A stretch of 19,729 nt of DNA from Glaciecola sp. UBA1851 (lineage in GTDB: Bacteria; Pseudomonadota; Gammaproteobacteria; Enterobacterales; Alteromonadaceae), in contig DDIL01000190.1 in the NCBI GenBank assembly GCA_002338515.1, positions 1 to 19,729 of the forward strand, given 5' to 3'. How positions within the stretch are numbered: the stretch's first letter is position 1; every line of letters begins with the position of its first letter. Below the pieces are notes generated by a model. It searched no databases. It was not told where the DNA came from and saw only the letters and a program-made list of their open reading frames with translations. Below are positions 8,459 through 15,924 of the stretch, one piece after another. A program made the translations under genes and the position numbers.

Positions 8459-8896
8459 ATGACTCAAGAAAATAAAACAATTTTGGTGGGTGCATTAGAG
8501 CGATGCAATTTACCCGATTTGGGTATAACTAATTTAGTTATTCGGGTGGATACGGGGGCTGCAACCTCGTCCTTGCATGTTGAAAATGTAAAAGAGTATA
8601 AAGAGAAAAATGAAACATGGATAAAATTTGATATCCACCCAGATGTATACGATGTTGAGAAAGTCACTCGGCATAAGGCAAAATTATTAGCCCGAAGAAA
8701 GGTAAAAAGCTCCACAGCAACCTTAGAAAGACGCTATGTAATAGAGACGACCTTTGAAATTGGAGATGCCAGTTGGCCTATACACATTACACTAACCGAT
8801 CGTTCCGAAATGACTTATATGATGTTATTAGGTAGAGAAGCCATGCAAAGTAAAGTCATAGTTGACCCTAGCCAAGAATTTATATTTTCTTGTTAA
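8459..8896 (+). CDS. rimB: RimB-type retropepsin-like protease (annotated elsewhere as ATP-dependent zinc protease)
   Basis: This small cytoplasmic protein (145 residues) belongs to the family usually called putative ATP-dependent zinc protease (RimB/LPG0085-like). In Pseudomonas a RimB protein is reported to trim glutamate tails that RimK adds to S6. The sequence shows a retropepsin-like active-site signature, VDTGAATSSLHVEN, with Asp31-Thr32-Gly33. A C-terminal MMLLGREAM block is also typical of the fold. There is no HExxH zinc motif and no ATP-binding loop, so the common family name does not fit what is visible. The ATG has an AGGA ribosome binding site (around 8449-8452). It is the last gene of the rimK operon. 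The symbol rests on family and context. Confidence 0.85.
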   Translation: MTQENKTILVGALERCNLPDLGITNLVIRVDTGAATSSLHVENVKEYKEKNETWIKFDIHPDVYDVEKVTRHKAKLLARRKVKSSTATLERRYVIETTFEIGDASWPIHITLTDRSEMTYMMLLGREAMQSKVIVDPSQEFIFSC

Positions 8897-8923
8897 TTGT
8901 TTGTTAATGAACTATAGTTCCGA

Positions 8924-8952
8924 CATGTAAATCGTAACACATGGTTTACATG
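8924..8952. repeat. Inverted repeat CATGTAAA...TTTACATG
   Basis: Perfect 8-bp arms (8924-8931 and 8945-8952) are separated by 13 bases in the gap between rimB and the Yip1-family gene. No U tract follows, so it is not a standard terminator. It could be an operator for the downstream gene. The repeat is real; its role is unknown. Confidence 0.35.
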
Positions 8953-9030
8953 CGTAACTTGGTGACGCTCTTAATTAAGGTGCGAGCAATACCAGGTCAG
9001 TACTTTAATCAATATCTAGGAGCTTAATCA

Positions 9031-9636
9031 GTGATACTAAATCATCTATGGGGCATTTATACTCAGCCCAAAGAAGAATGGAAAACAATAGACAAACAAC
9101 ATGAAAGTTATTTCTCTTCGCTAAGTCATATTCTTATTATCGCTCTAATTCCAGCGGGCATGGCATTTTATGCGTCAGCTTATTTAGGTTGGGATATAGG
9201 TGCAGGTTCAACATCTGAAACTATTCGCTTAACCATGAATAGTGCTATGGCAATGTCAGTCGCAATGTATTTTGGACTAGTGGTTGGTGTTATTGCGCTA
9301 GCGGTACTTATTCATAAACTTGCTAATGCATTTGAAACAAGCCCTACATACACACAATGTCTTGAAATTGCCGCATATACCGCAACGCCAATGTTTATGG
9401 CTGGTTTTGGTGCATTTTATCCGCAGCTTTGGTTCTTAATGTCGGTATTTTTAGTAGGCTTAAGCTACTCAGTTTATTTATTATATACTGGTGTACCCAT
9501 TATGTTGCATATCCCTGAAGATAAAGGGTTTATCTTCTCAAGCTCAGTCGTAACCTGTGGTTTAGTCTTAATGGTTATATTGATGGCTTCATCAGTAATT
9601 TTGTGGAGTATTGGGTTAGGTCCGCAATACACATAA
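9031..9636 (+). CDS. Yip1-family integral membrane protein
   Basis: The 201-residue protein has about five hydrophobic helices (roughly residues 30-52, 70-95, 110-130, 130-152 and 168-195) and the N-terminal WGIYTQPKEEWKTI motif typical of bacterial Yip1-domain proteins. Their function in bacteria is not established. The start codon is GTG at 9031: an in-frame TAA lies six bases before it, and AGGAG at 9018-9022 is well placed. It follows the rimK operon after 134 bases, so it may have its own promoter. It ends at a shared terminator with purF. The family call is fairly sure; the function is unknown. Confidence 0.8.
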   Translation: MILNHLWGIYTQPKEEWKTIDKQHESYFSSLSHILIIALIPAGMAFYASAYLGWDIGAGSTSETIRLTMNSAMAMSVAMYFGLVVGVIALAVLIHKLANAFETSPTYTQCLEIAAYTATPMFMAGFGAFYPQLWFLMSVFLVGLSYSVYLLYTGVPIMLHIPEDKGFIFSSSVVTCGLVLMVILMASSVILWSIGLGPQYT

Positions 9637-9656
9637 ACAATTTAATTTAATCAATG

Positions 9657-9682
9657 AAAAAGGGAGCATTTGCTCCCTTTTT
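9657..9682. terminator. Bidirectional rho-independent terminator
   Basis: AAAAAGGGAGCA and TGCTCCCTTTTT (9657-9668 and 9671-9682) form a 12-bp stem with a two-base loop. The A and T tracts allow termination of both the Yip1-family gene (plus) and purF (minus). The GGGAGC/GCTCCC core is the same as in the terminator near 5760. Confidence 0.9.
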
Positions 9683-9708
9683 CTTATTTATTGAAAATAA
9701 TAACCTTA

Positions 9709-11226
9709 TTAATTGCTCATATTGTGCATTTCTAAATTACTTAACTCAACTTGCACGGTTGGACTGCCTTTTGCTGCCTCACCTCGAGCTCTGTCAATTC
9801 GTTCTAAGTAATGCTGATCTACATCGCCTGTCACATAATTACCATCAAATACTGACGTTTCAAAACGCGTAATATCAGGGTTTTCTTCACTTACTGCAGC
9901 AACTAAATCGCCAATCTCTTGGAAAATCAAGCCGTCAGCTTTTATACTTTCACAAATTTGTTGGGTTTCTCTACCATAGGCAATAAGTTCGGTGGCAGAT
10001 GGCATATCTATACCATACACATTAGGAAAACGAATTTCAGGGGCCGCGGATGCAAAATACACTTTATTAGCACCTGACTCTCTTGCCATTTCAATAATCT
10101 GTTCAGATGTTGTTCCTCGAACAATAGAGTCATCTACTAACAACACATTTTTACCTTTGAATTCAGATGATATGGCATTTAGCTTACGTCTAACTGATTT
10201 TCGGCGTTGTTTTTGACCTGGCATAATAAAGGTTCTGCCAATGTATCTGTTTTTAACAAAGCCTTGTCTGTATGGTTTTTCCAGAGTGTTGGCTATTTGT
10301 AATGCCACATCCATTGATGTTTCAGGGATCGGAATAACTACGTCAATATCTAAATCAGCCCATTCTCGTTTAATCTTCTCACCGAGCTTGCGACCCATAT
10401 TCACTCTAGATGCATAAACGGATATACCATCAATGAAAGAGTCTGGACGGGCAAAGTATACGAATTCAAAAATACAAGGATGAAACTCTGCTTTTGGCGC
10501 GCACTGCTGAGTGTAAAGTTCACCGCGCTCAGTAACGTATATAGCTTCTCCAGGCGCAACATCTCGAATAAACTCGAATCCAACCGTGTCAAGCGCAACA
10601 CTTTCTGAAGCCACCATGTATTCATCACCAGCTAGACTACTGCGCTTACCTAACACTAAAGGTCGAATACCGTTTGGGTCTCTAAAGGCGACTAAACCAT
10701 GGCCAATTATGGCAGCCACAGCAGCATAAGCACCTTTTATTTTTGAGTGGACAATTTCAATTGCTTTGAAAATATCGCTTGGGGTAACATCTAAGCCGCT
10801 ATTATTGGTTAATGCATGAGCAAAGATATTCAATAATATTTCTGAGTCAGACGTTGTATTAATATGTCGTCTAGCTATTTTGAAAACTTCATCTTGTAAC
10901 TGGTCTGCATTAGTCAAATTACCATTATGTGCAAACGCAATACCATAGGGTGAATTAACATAGAAAGGTTGTGATTCGGCTGAGCTTGATGAGCCTGCAG
11001 TTGGATAACGACAGTGCCCTATTCCCAAATTACCAGATAAACGCTTCATGTGGCGAGTATGAAAGACATCTCTCACTAACCCATTAGCTTTGCGTAGATG
11101 AAACATGTTGTTTTCAATGGTCATTATTCCAGCCGCATCTTGACCTCGATGCTGCAAAACAATAAGCGCATCATAAATTGATTGATTGACAGGTTCAGTG
11201 CCAACAATTCCAACGATACCACACAT
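9709..11226 (-). CDS. purF: Amidophosphoribosyltransferase PurF
   Basis: PurF catalyses the first committed step of purine synthesis: PRPP plus glutamine gives 5-phosphoribosylamine. The initiator Met is followed by Cys2 (MCGIVGIVG), the N-terminal nucleophile of the glutaminase domain, which has no propeptide. Typical glutaminase motifs follow (HRGQDAAG, GHCRYPTAG, FAHNGNLTN). The phosphoribosyltransferase domain carries VLLVDDSIVRGTTS at about 361-374, the PRPP-binding loop. The length, 505 residues, equals that of the E. coli enzyme. Cysteines for an Fe-S cluster, as in the Bacillus type, are not apparent. It is the last gene of the minus-strand block, 63 bases after cvpA, as in E. coli. 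I see no clear PurR operator at cvpA-purF. Confidence 0.97.
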   Translation of the reverse strand: MCGIVGIVGTEPVNQSIYDALIVLQHRGQDAAGIMTIENNMFHLRKANGLVRDVFHTRHMKRLSGNLGIGHCRYPTAGSSSSAESQPFYVNSPYGIAFAHNGNLTNADQLQDEVFKIARRHINTTSDSEILLNIFAHALTNNSGLDVTPSDIFKAIEIVHSKIKGAYAAVAAIIGHGLVAFRDPNGIRPLVLGKRSSLAGDEYMVASESVALDTVGFEFIRDVAPGEAIYVTERGELYTQQCAPKAEFHPCIFEFVYFARPDSFIDGISVYASRVNMGRKLGEKIKREWADLDIDVVIPIPETSMDVALQIANTLEKPYRQGFVKNRYIGRTFIMPGQKQRRKSVRRKLNAISSEFKGKNVLLVDDSIVRGTTSEQIIEMARESGANKVYFASAAPEIRFPNVYGIDMPSATELIAYGRETQQICESIKADGLIFQEIGDLVAAVSEENPDITRFETSVFDGNYVTGDVDQHYLERIDRARGEAAKGSPTVQVELSNLEMHNMSN

Positions 11227-11289
11227 AGATATTTCCCATTTTAAATTGTAACGACCTTCATACAGACCATTACCTAATTTTGTATTGCG

Positions 11290-11778
11290 TTAACTCTTGT
11301 CGAGAAAACTTGAGCGGCCTTCCATAAATTCAAAAAACCATTCTATAATTAACCCAAATTCTGGGACTAACATTGAAGACTCCCACCAAGGCGCATCTGA
11401 AAAACTGGTGAAGGTATCAATAAAGAATAATAATGCGCTAACAATTAACACGCCTCTTAATGCGCCAAAAACGATACCTAGCGCCTTATCTGTGCCACTA
11501 AGTCCTGTTGCTTTTACTAGTTGAGAAAACATGTAGTTTAATAGCGCGCCAGCAATTAATGTGCCTATAAAAAGAATGGCGATAGAGGTCGCATTTCGGA
11601 AAAATTCGTCGTTTATTTGAGTTAATAATTGGGCTAAATTGGGATAAAGCGTACGTGATATGAAAAAGGCAGCAATCCAAATAACAAGACTAATTGCTTC
11701 TTTTATAAACCCGCGCACTAAACTAATGAGTGACGATGCCGCAATAATACCGATAATAGTGAAGTCAAACCAATTCAT
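11290..11778 (-). CDS. cvpA: CvpA family inner membrane protein
   Basis: CvpA is a small inner-membrane protein, named for a role in colicin V production in E. coli and linked to envelope stress tolerance. I place the start at the ATG at 11778 (MNWFDFTIIGIIAASSLISLVRGF), giving 162 residues as in E. coli. The frame can be extended to a TTG at 11790, but the AGGA ribosome binding site lies about 12 bases before the ATG and is much too close to that TTG. About four membrane helices are visible. The conserved ATGLSGTDKALGIVFGALRGVLIVSALLF-type core is present. It lies between the SPOR gene and purF, the usual gammaproteobacterial order. Confidence 0.92.
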   Translation of the reverse strand: MNWFDFTIIGIIAASSLISLVRGFIKEAISLVIWIAAFFISRTLYPNLAQLLTQINDEFFRNATSIAILFIGTLIAGALLNYMFSQLVKATGLSGTDKALGIVFGALRGVLIVSALLFFIDTFTSFSDAPWWESSMLVPEFGLIIEWFFEFMEGRSSFLDKS

Positions 11779-11846
11779 TAATTTGTTCAATCCTGTGCAG
11801 GTTAAAATGCGGCATATGAAATTGGCGCGCAGTTTACCAAAATAAA

Positions 11847-12605
11847 CTAGTTAGCGCTAACCTCAAATGGTGTAATTTTACCTTTTAATTTTGTTATCTC
11901 TAACAAATGAGGTAAAGCTAATTCTAATTTTTGCTTGTCAAGTTCTGGCCCTACAAACACTTTTGTTAAACGAATACCCACCGAATTAGTCACTGGACGA
12001 GTATAGACGCGATATCCTGCATCATTAAGTGTTTTTAAAAGTGACTTTACATTCTTTTCATGTTGGAAACTGCCAAGTTGTACCACCCAACCTGTATCTT
12101 GAATACTAATTTTATCTAAATTTGATGATGAAGAGTTTTGCCGTTCGGTGTCGACAGAATTATTGTCGCTTTTACTCTCTGCTATATCATCTGTATTCTC
12201 AAGGGTTTCTAATGAAGGTTCGTTGTTATCATTCGGTAAGTTCTCCCCATTACCTGTGTTTTCATCAGAAGTGCTAGTTGTTGGGTTTTCTTGAGTCAGT
12301 GACTCGTCACTTGAGCTTTGCTTATTCTTTTGGGGTATAGTATCTTCGCGACTAGCATCTTGAAGATTAGCATCAATGGCGACATCATCCGTTATATTTT
12401 CTTCTCGTTGTAACTGTTCAGTTATTTGAGATGTGTTTACAGGCTCTACGGGTTGAACTTGTACTAGCTGTGAAACAGGCGGCACATCAACAAAGGTTTG
12501 ATTGTTAGTACGCTTCTCACCATCTAAAAACTCTGGTACAAAAATAACAACCAAAGCTACAACTATTATGGTTCCAACTAATCTATTTTGTAGTGCACTT
12601 GTCAC
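11847..12605 (-). CDS. dedD: DedD-like SPOR domain protein (cell division)
   Basis: DedD-type proteins are anchored in the inner membrane and bind denuded peptidoglycan at the division septum through a SPOR domain. The order here is a membrane helix at the N terminus (QNRLVGTIIVVALVVIFVP), a long acidic Ser/Asn/Glu-rich periplasmic linker, and a C-terminal SPOR domain beginning at DTGWVVQLGSF. I chose GTG at 12605 (MTSALQNRLVG) because it matches the short N terminus of E. coli DedD and has AAGGGTGA a few bases upstream. An in-frame GTG at 12614 abuts that same sequence. With this start the gene begins one base after the folC stop. The symbol rests on synteny (folC-dedD-cvpA-purF) and domain layout. 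Confidence 0.88.
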   Translation of the reverse strand: MTSALQNRLVGTIIVVALVVIFVPEFLDGEKRTNNQTFVDVPPVSQLVQVQPVEPVNTSQITEQLQREENITDDVAIDANLQDASREDTIPQKNKQSSSDESLTQENPTTSTSDENTGNGENLPNDNNEPSLETLENTDDIAESKSDNNSVDTERQNSSSSNLDKISIQDTGWVVQLGSFQHEKNVKSLLKTLNDAGYRVYTRPVTNSVGIRLTKVFVGPELDKQKLELALPHLLEITKLKGKITPFEVSAN

Positions 12606-12606
12606 G

Positions 12607-13917
12607 TTAATCACCCTTTTCTTGTTTGTCTAAGGCATATAAACACTCAGATGCAACAATAAAGCTCCCCACAACTAAAATTAGATCAGATGGAGATGCC
12701 TCATTTTTCACTAAGTTTAAAGCACTTTCTATACAAGGTAAAATACGTACGTTTTTACTACATTGTTTAGCATCATTAGCAATTACTTCTGCTTTAACCG
12801 CTCGAGCTCCCGGAAGCTCAGAGCATAACCAACTAGGCTTTAGCGCACTTAATGTCTTAATTGTGTCGGTGATGTTTTTATCTTTGAGCATCCCAACAAT
12901 TATGTAGCAGTGAGTATAGTCCAATCTAGCACATTGCTTCACTACTAATTCAGCAGCCGCTTGATTATGCGCGACATCTAAAATTATATATGGCTTTTTT
13001 TGCAGTACTTGGAACCTACCTGGCATAGTAACTTGTGGTACTAAACGTTGTGAAATATCTATGTAGTTAATCGATTCAAACTTTGTAGCTTCTTGCTTTA
13101 CCAATTTGTCAAAAACAAATAGTAAAGTGGCAATAGCAGTCATTATGTTTTGCTGTGGGATCTTCGCCCGTGATAAATCTATTTCATACAACTCATCATT
13201 AAAACGAACCCAGCCAACGCTATTGTTTGTTGAGTCTTCTTTTAAGTCAAAGTTCACACCTTTAAAAAACGCGGTATTTGTTTCAACAATATAGTTTAAT
13301 AGGCTTGATTGAGGGTTATCATACCCCACTACCACATGCTGTTTAGGTTTAATTATTCCCGCTTTTTCAAACGCAATATCAGACAAGGTATTACCCAAAT
13401 AGTCTTGATGATCTAAACCAATACTTGTAATTACACCTATGTCAGCATCAATAATATTTGTTGCATCTAATCGCCCGCCTAACCCCACTTCTAATAAACA
13501 AACATCTAATTCTGACTCTGAAAAAATCAGTAACGCACACAAAGTCGCGTATTCAAAATAAGTAAGACTGATAGGTTGTCCGTTATTTGCGGTGGCAGAT
13601 TCTGTATAAATTTTATTAAATGCCTCGCAAATAATTTGGTCAGACACGTTTGCGCCATTTAATCGTATGCGTTCATTAAATTGATGGATGTGAGGAGAAG
13701 AATATACCCCTATAGTTGCATCGCAAGCTAACAGGGTTTGTTCGATAAAACGGCAAGTACTTCCCTTGCCATTAGTACCAGCTACCGTTACAACGACACA
13801 ATTAGCCAAATCTATTTGCAACTTAGATGCTACTTGCTTAATTCTTGATAAACCCATATCAATTTCTTGAGTATGGGCTTTTTCAATATAGTCTAGCCAC
13901 TGTGAAAGAGTTTTCAT
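12607..13917 (-). CDS. folC: Bifunctional dihydrofolate synthase/folylpolyglutamate synthase FolC
   Basis: FolC joins dihydropteroate and L-glutamate to make dihydrofolate, and then adds further glutamates to folates, using ATP in the cytoplasm. The 436-residue protein is a Mur-ligase relative. Its P-loop is GTNGKGS at about 47-53, and the family motif LEVGLGGRLDATN lies near 150. IGLDHQDYLGNT and VLDVAHNQAA-like (ILDVAHNQAA) blocks follow, the latter joining the two domains. The ATG start is clear. It lies 53 bases after accD and one base before the preferred start of the SPOR gene, consistent with one transcript. Confidence 0.96.
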   Translation of the reverse strand: MKTLSQWLDYIEKAHTQEIDMGLSRIKQVASKLQIDLANCVVVTVAGTNGKGSTCRFIEQTLLACDATIGVYSSPHIHQFNERIRLNGANVSDQIICEAFNKIYTESATANNGQPISLTYFEYATLCALLIFSESELDVCLLEVGLGGRLDATNIIDADIGVITSIGLDHQDYLGNTLSDIAFEKAGIIKPKQHVVVGYDNPQSSLLNYIVETNTAFFKGVNFDLKEDSTNNSVGWVRFNDELYEIDLSRAKIPQQNIMTAIATLLFVFDKLVKQEATKFESINYIDISQRLVPQVTMPGRFQVLQKKPYIILDVAHNQAAAELVVKQCARLDYTHCYIIVGMLKDKNITDTIKTLSALKPSWLCSELPGARAVKAEVIANDAKQCSKNVRILPCIESALNLVKNEASPSDLILVVGSFIVASECLYALDKQEKGD

Positions 13918-13970
13918 TCAATATTCAAAACAAGTGCTAAAAATTGAGTATACACGTTAATGAATTATTT

Positions 13971-14858
13971 TTATTCAGCTGGCGCAGCTTCTATCGCTAC
14001 TGGCACACCTTCCATTCCTTTATGATGGAGTTTAGACAACACACTGTATATTTTGTCACGCATATTTCGTCTATCAACAATCATATCTATTGCGCCTTTT
14101 TCCAATAAAAACTCACTGCGTTGAAAACCAGGTGGGAGTTTTTCACGGACCGTTTGCTCAATTACCCTAGGGCCAGCAAATCCAATTAATGCTTTTGGCT
14201 CGCCAATATTCACATCCCCTAACATTGCTAAACTCGCTGAAACCCCACCCATGGTTGGGTCTGTTAACACGGAGATATAAGGTAAGCCCTTTTCAGACAG
14301 CTTGGCAAGTGCAGCACTAGTTTTCGCCATTTGCATCAGAGAAAGCAAAGCTTCTTGCATTCGCGCCCCACCACTAGTTGAGAAACATACGAAAGGACAG
14401 TTGTTTATAATAGCGGCATTGACTCCCGCTACAAACTTCGCCCCTACAACTGATGCCATAGAGCCGCCTAAGAAAGCGAATTCAAAACTTGCAACAACAA
14501 TAGGCATGCCATTGAGTTTGCCTTCGAACACAATTAACGCATCTTTTTCGTTGGTTGCTTTTTGTGCAGCAGATATTCTGTCTTTGTAACGTTTAGAATC
14601 TTTAAACTTTAAAATATCTTGAGGCTCGAGATTATTAGCTAATTCTTGTTTATCATTAGCGTCTAAAAATGCGTTGATTCTAGCGCGTCCAGTGATACGC
14701 ATGTGATGGTCACACTTAGGACACACTTCTAGTTGTTTTTCTAATTCGGTTTTGTATAACACAGCGTTACAGGCTGAACACTTTGTCCAAATACCCTCAG
14801 GTACATTTCCTTTTGTGCCTGTTTGCGTTTTAGGCAGTATCTTTTCAATCCAACTCAT
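13971..14858 (-). CDS. accD: Acetyl-CoA carboxylase carboxyltransferase subunit beta AccD
   Basis: AccD pairs with AccA to move the carboxyl group from biotinylated AccB to acetyl-CoA, giving malonyl-CoA for fatty acid synthesis. The N-terminal four-cysteine zinc ribbon is intact: Cys27, Cys30, Cys46 and Cys49, at the same positions as in E. coli. The carboxyltransferase core follows, with FSTSGGARMQEALLSLMQMAK and LTDPTMGGVSASLAMLGD. The length of 295 residues is usual. The ATG has a GGGAT-type ribosome binding site. A 220-base gap upstream separates it from truA, so it may also have its own promoter. accA is not in the window. Confidence 0.97.
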   Translation of the reverse strand: MSWIEKILPKTQTGTKGNVPEGIWTKCSACNAVLYKTELEKQLEVCPKCDHHMRITGRARINAFLDANDKQELANNLEPQDILKFKDSKRYKDRISAAQKATNEKDALIVFEGKLNGMPIVVASFEFAFLGGSMASVVGAKFVAGVNAAIINNCPFVCFSTSGGARMQEALLSLMQMAKTSAALAKLSEKGLPYISVLTDPTMGGVSASLAMLGDVNIGEPKALIGFAGPRVIEQTVREKLPPGFQRSEFLLEKGAIDMIVDRRNMRDKIYSVLSKLHHKGMEGVPVAIEAAPAE

Positions 14859-15078
14859 TAAAATATCCCGTTATTAAGTATTCCGCCTAACAAACACGCA
14901 TAGCTTGCTAATTATTATTTTTATTGACTATGTCATTGTCACTTGGCGCATTACCAGTAGTATAGCTTGAGTTTACTATGCTACTAGCTTTTAAATTGTA
15001 AACCCGTGAATTAAAACATAAATAAACAGGTTTCTAAATGATTTATTAGTTGTATCCATGAAAGAAACTGAATTAATG
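14859..15078 (-). promoter_or_regulatory. truA-accD intergenic region with imperfect hairpin
   Basis: This 220-base gap is AT-rich and codes for nothing recognisable. Arms AGTAGTATAG (14956-14965) and CTATGCTACT (14976-14985) pair at nine of ten positions around a 10-base loop. On the minus strand, the direction of accD, TATACT (plus 14959-14964) overlaps one arm and could be a -10 element. No -35 of quality is seen. A promoter or attenuator for accD is possible but unproven. Confidence 0.25.
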
Positions 15079-15915
15079 TCAATTCGTTAAAAACAAAGGC
15101 CCCATATCGTGCATGGGCAATTCAAACTCTTTAGGATAATCGACTGCAACCAAGTACAAGCCGTTTGCTTTCGCGGTTGATGATGCTTTGGTTCTATCTT
15201 TTAGTTCCAATAGGTCTTTTAAATAATGAACGCTTTGTTCCCCCGAACCCACATCAATTAAAGAGCCAACTATATTTCGAACCATGTGATGTAAAAATGC
15301 GTTGGCTTTTACTTGCACAACAATGTAGCGCATATGTTGTTCAACACTGATGCTGTGTATATTTCTAAAAGGTGTTTTACTTTGACAATGCGAGGCTCTA
15401 AATGAAGTAAAGTCATTCTCGCCAACCAACGCTTGGGCTGCTTCATGCATTGAGGTGGCAATTAAAGGTTGATACACATGCGTAAGGCCTGAGTTTAATA
15501 TGCCAGAACGTAATGGGTTGTTATAAATAACGTATCTGTATTGGCGAGCGGTAGCTGAATATCTAGCATGAAATTCATCTGATACAGGCTTTGCCCAAGT
15601 AATGCCTATATCGTTTGGTAAATTTGAATTCATACCACGCGTATAAGCTTTCAATGGCCTTGCTACTTGCGAGTCAAAATGAATAATTTGACTGGTTGCA
15701 CTCACCCCTGCGTCTGTTCTACCTGCACACACTACGTCCACTTTATGGCGAAGTATTGTTTCTAGGCATTGTTCAATATATTGCTGAATACTCGGAACGT
15801 GAGCCTGTCTCTGCCACCCACTATAATTACCACCCATGTATTCAACGCCTAGCGCAACTCTACCGGGTGGAATGATTTGATTGTCTAAGGCCGCCTGCTC
15901 TGCTTGGTTAAACAC
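15079..15915 (-). CDS. truA: tRNA pseudouridine(38-40) synthase TruA
   Basis: TruA converts uridines 38, 39 and 40 of the tRNA anticodon arm to pseudouridine. The catalytic aspartate is Asp68 in AGRTDAGVSA. Other family blocks are VALGVEYMGGNYSGWQRQ near the N terminus, FHARYSATARQYRYVIYN and FLHHMVRNIVGSLIDVG. The start codon is GTG at 15915, with AAGG a short distance upstream (plus 15928-15931). It begins nine bases after the rluB stop, so the two RNA-modification genes are probably co-transcribed. The 278 residues fit the family. The link to scpAB-rluB differs from E. coli, where truA sits with usg and dedA. Confidence 0.95.
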   Translation of the reverse strand: MFNQAEQAALDNQIIPPGRVALGVEYMGGNYSGWQRQAHVPSIQQYIEQCLETILRHKVDVVCAGRTDAGVSATSQIIHFDSQVARPLKAYTRGMNSNLPNDIGITWAKPVSDEFHARYSATARQYRYVIYNNPLRSGILNSGLTHVYQPLIATSMHEAAQALVGENDFTSFRASHCQSKTPFRNIHSISVEQHMRYIVVQVKANAFLHHMVRNIVGSLIDVGSGEQSVHYLKDLLELKDRTKASSTAKANGLYLVAVDYPKEFELPMHDMGPLFLTN

Positions 15916-15924
15916 TAAATACTA

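Noticed and set aside
8459..8896. Zinc metalloprotease active site
   Set aside because: No HExxH or other recognised zinc-binding motif is present; the visible signature is DTG.
9654..9872. Plus-strand open frame starting in the Yip1/purF terminator
   Set aside because: It begins inside the terminator hairpin and runs antisense into the purF 3' end; no sign of a real protein.
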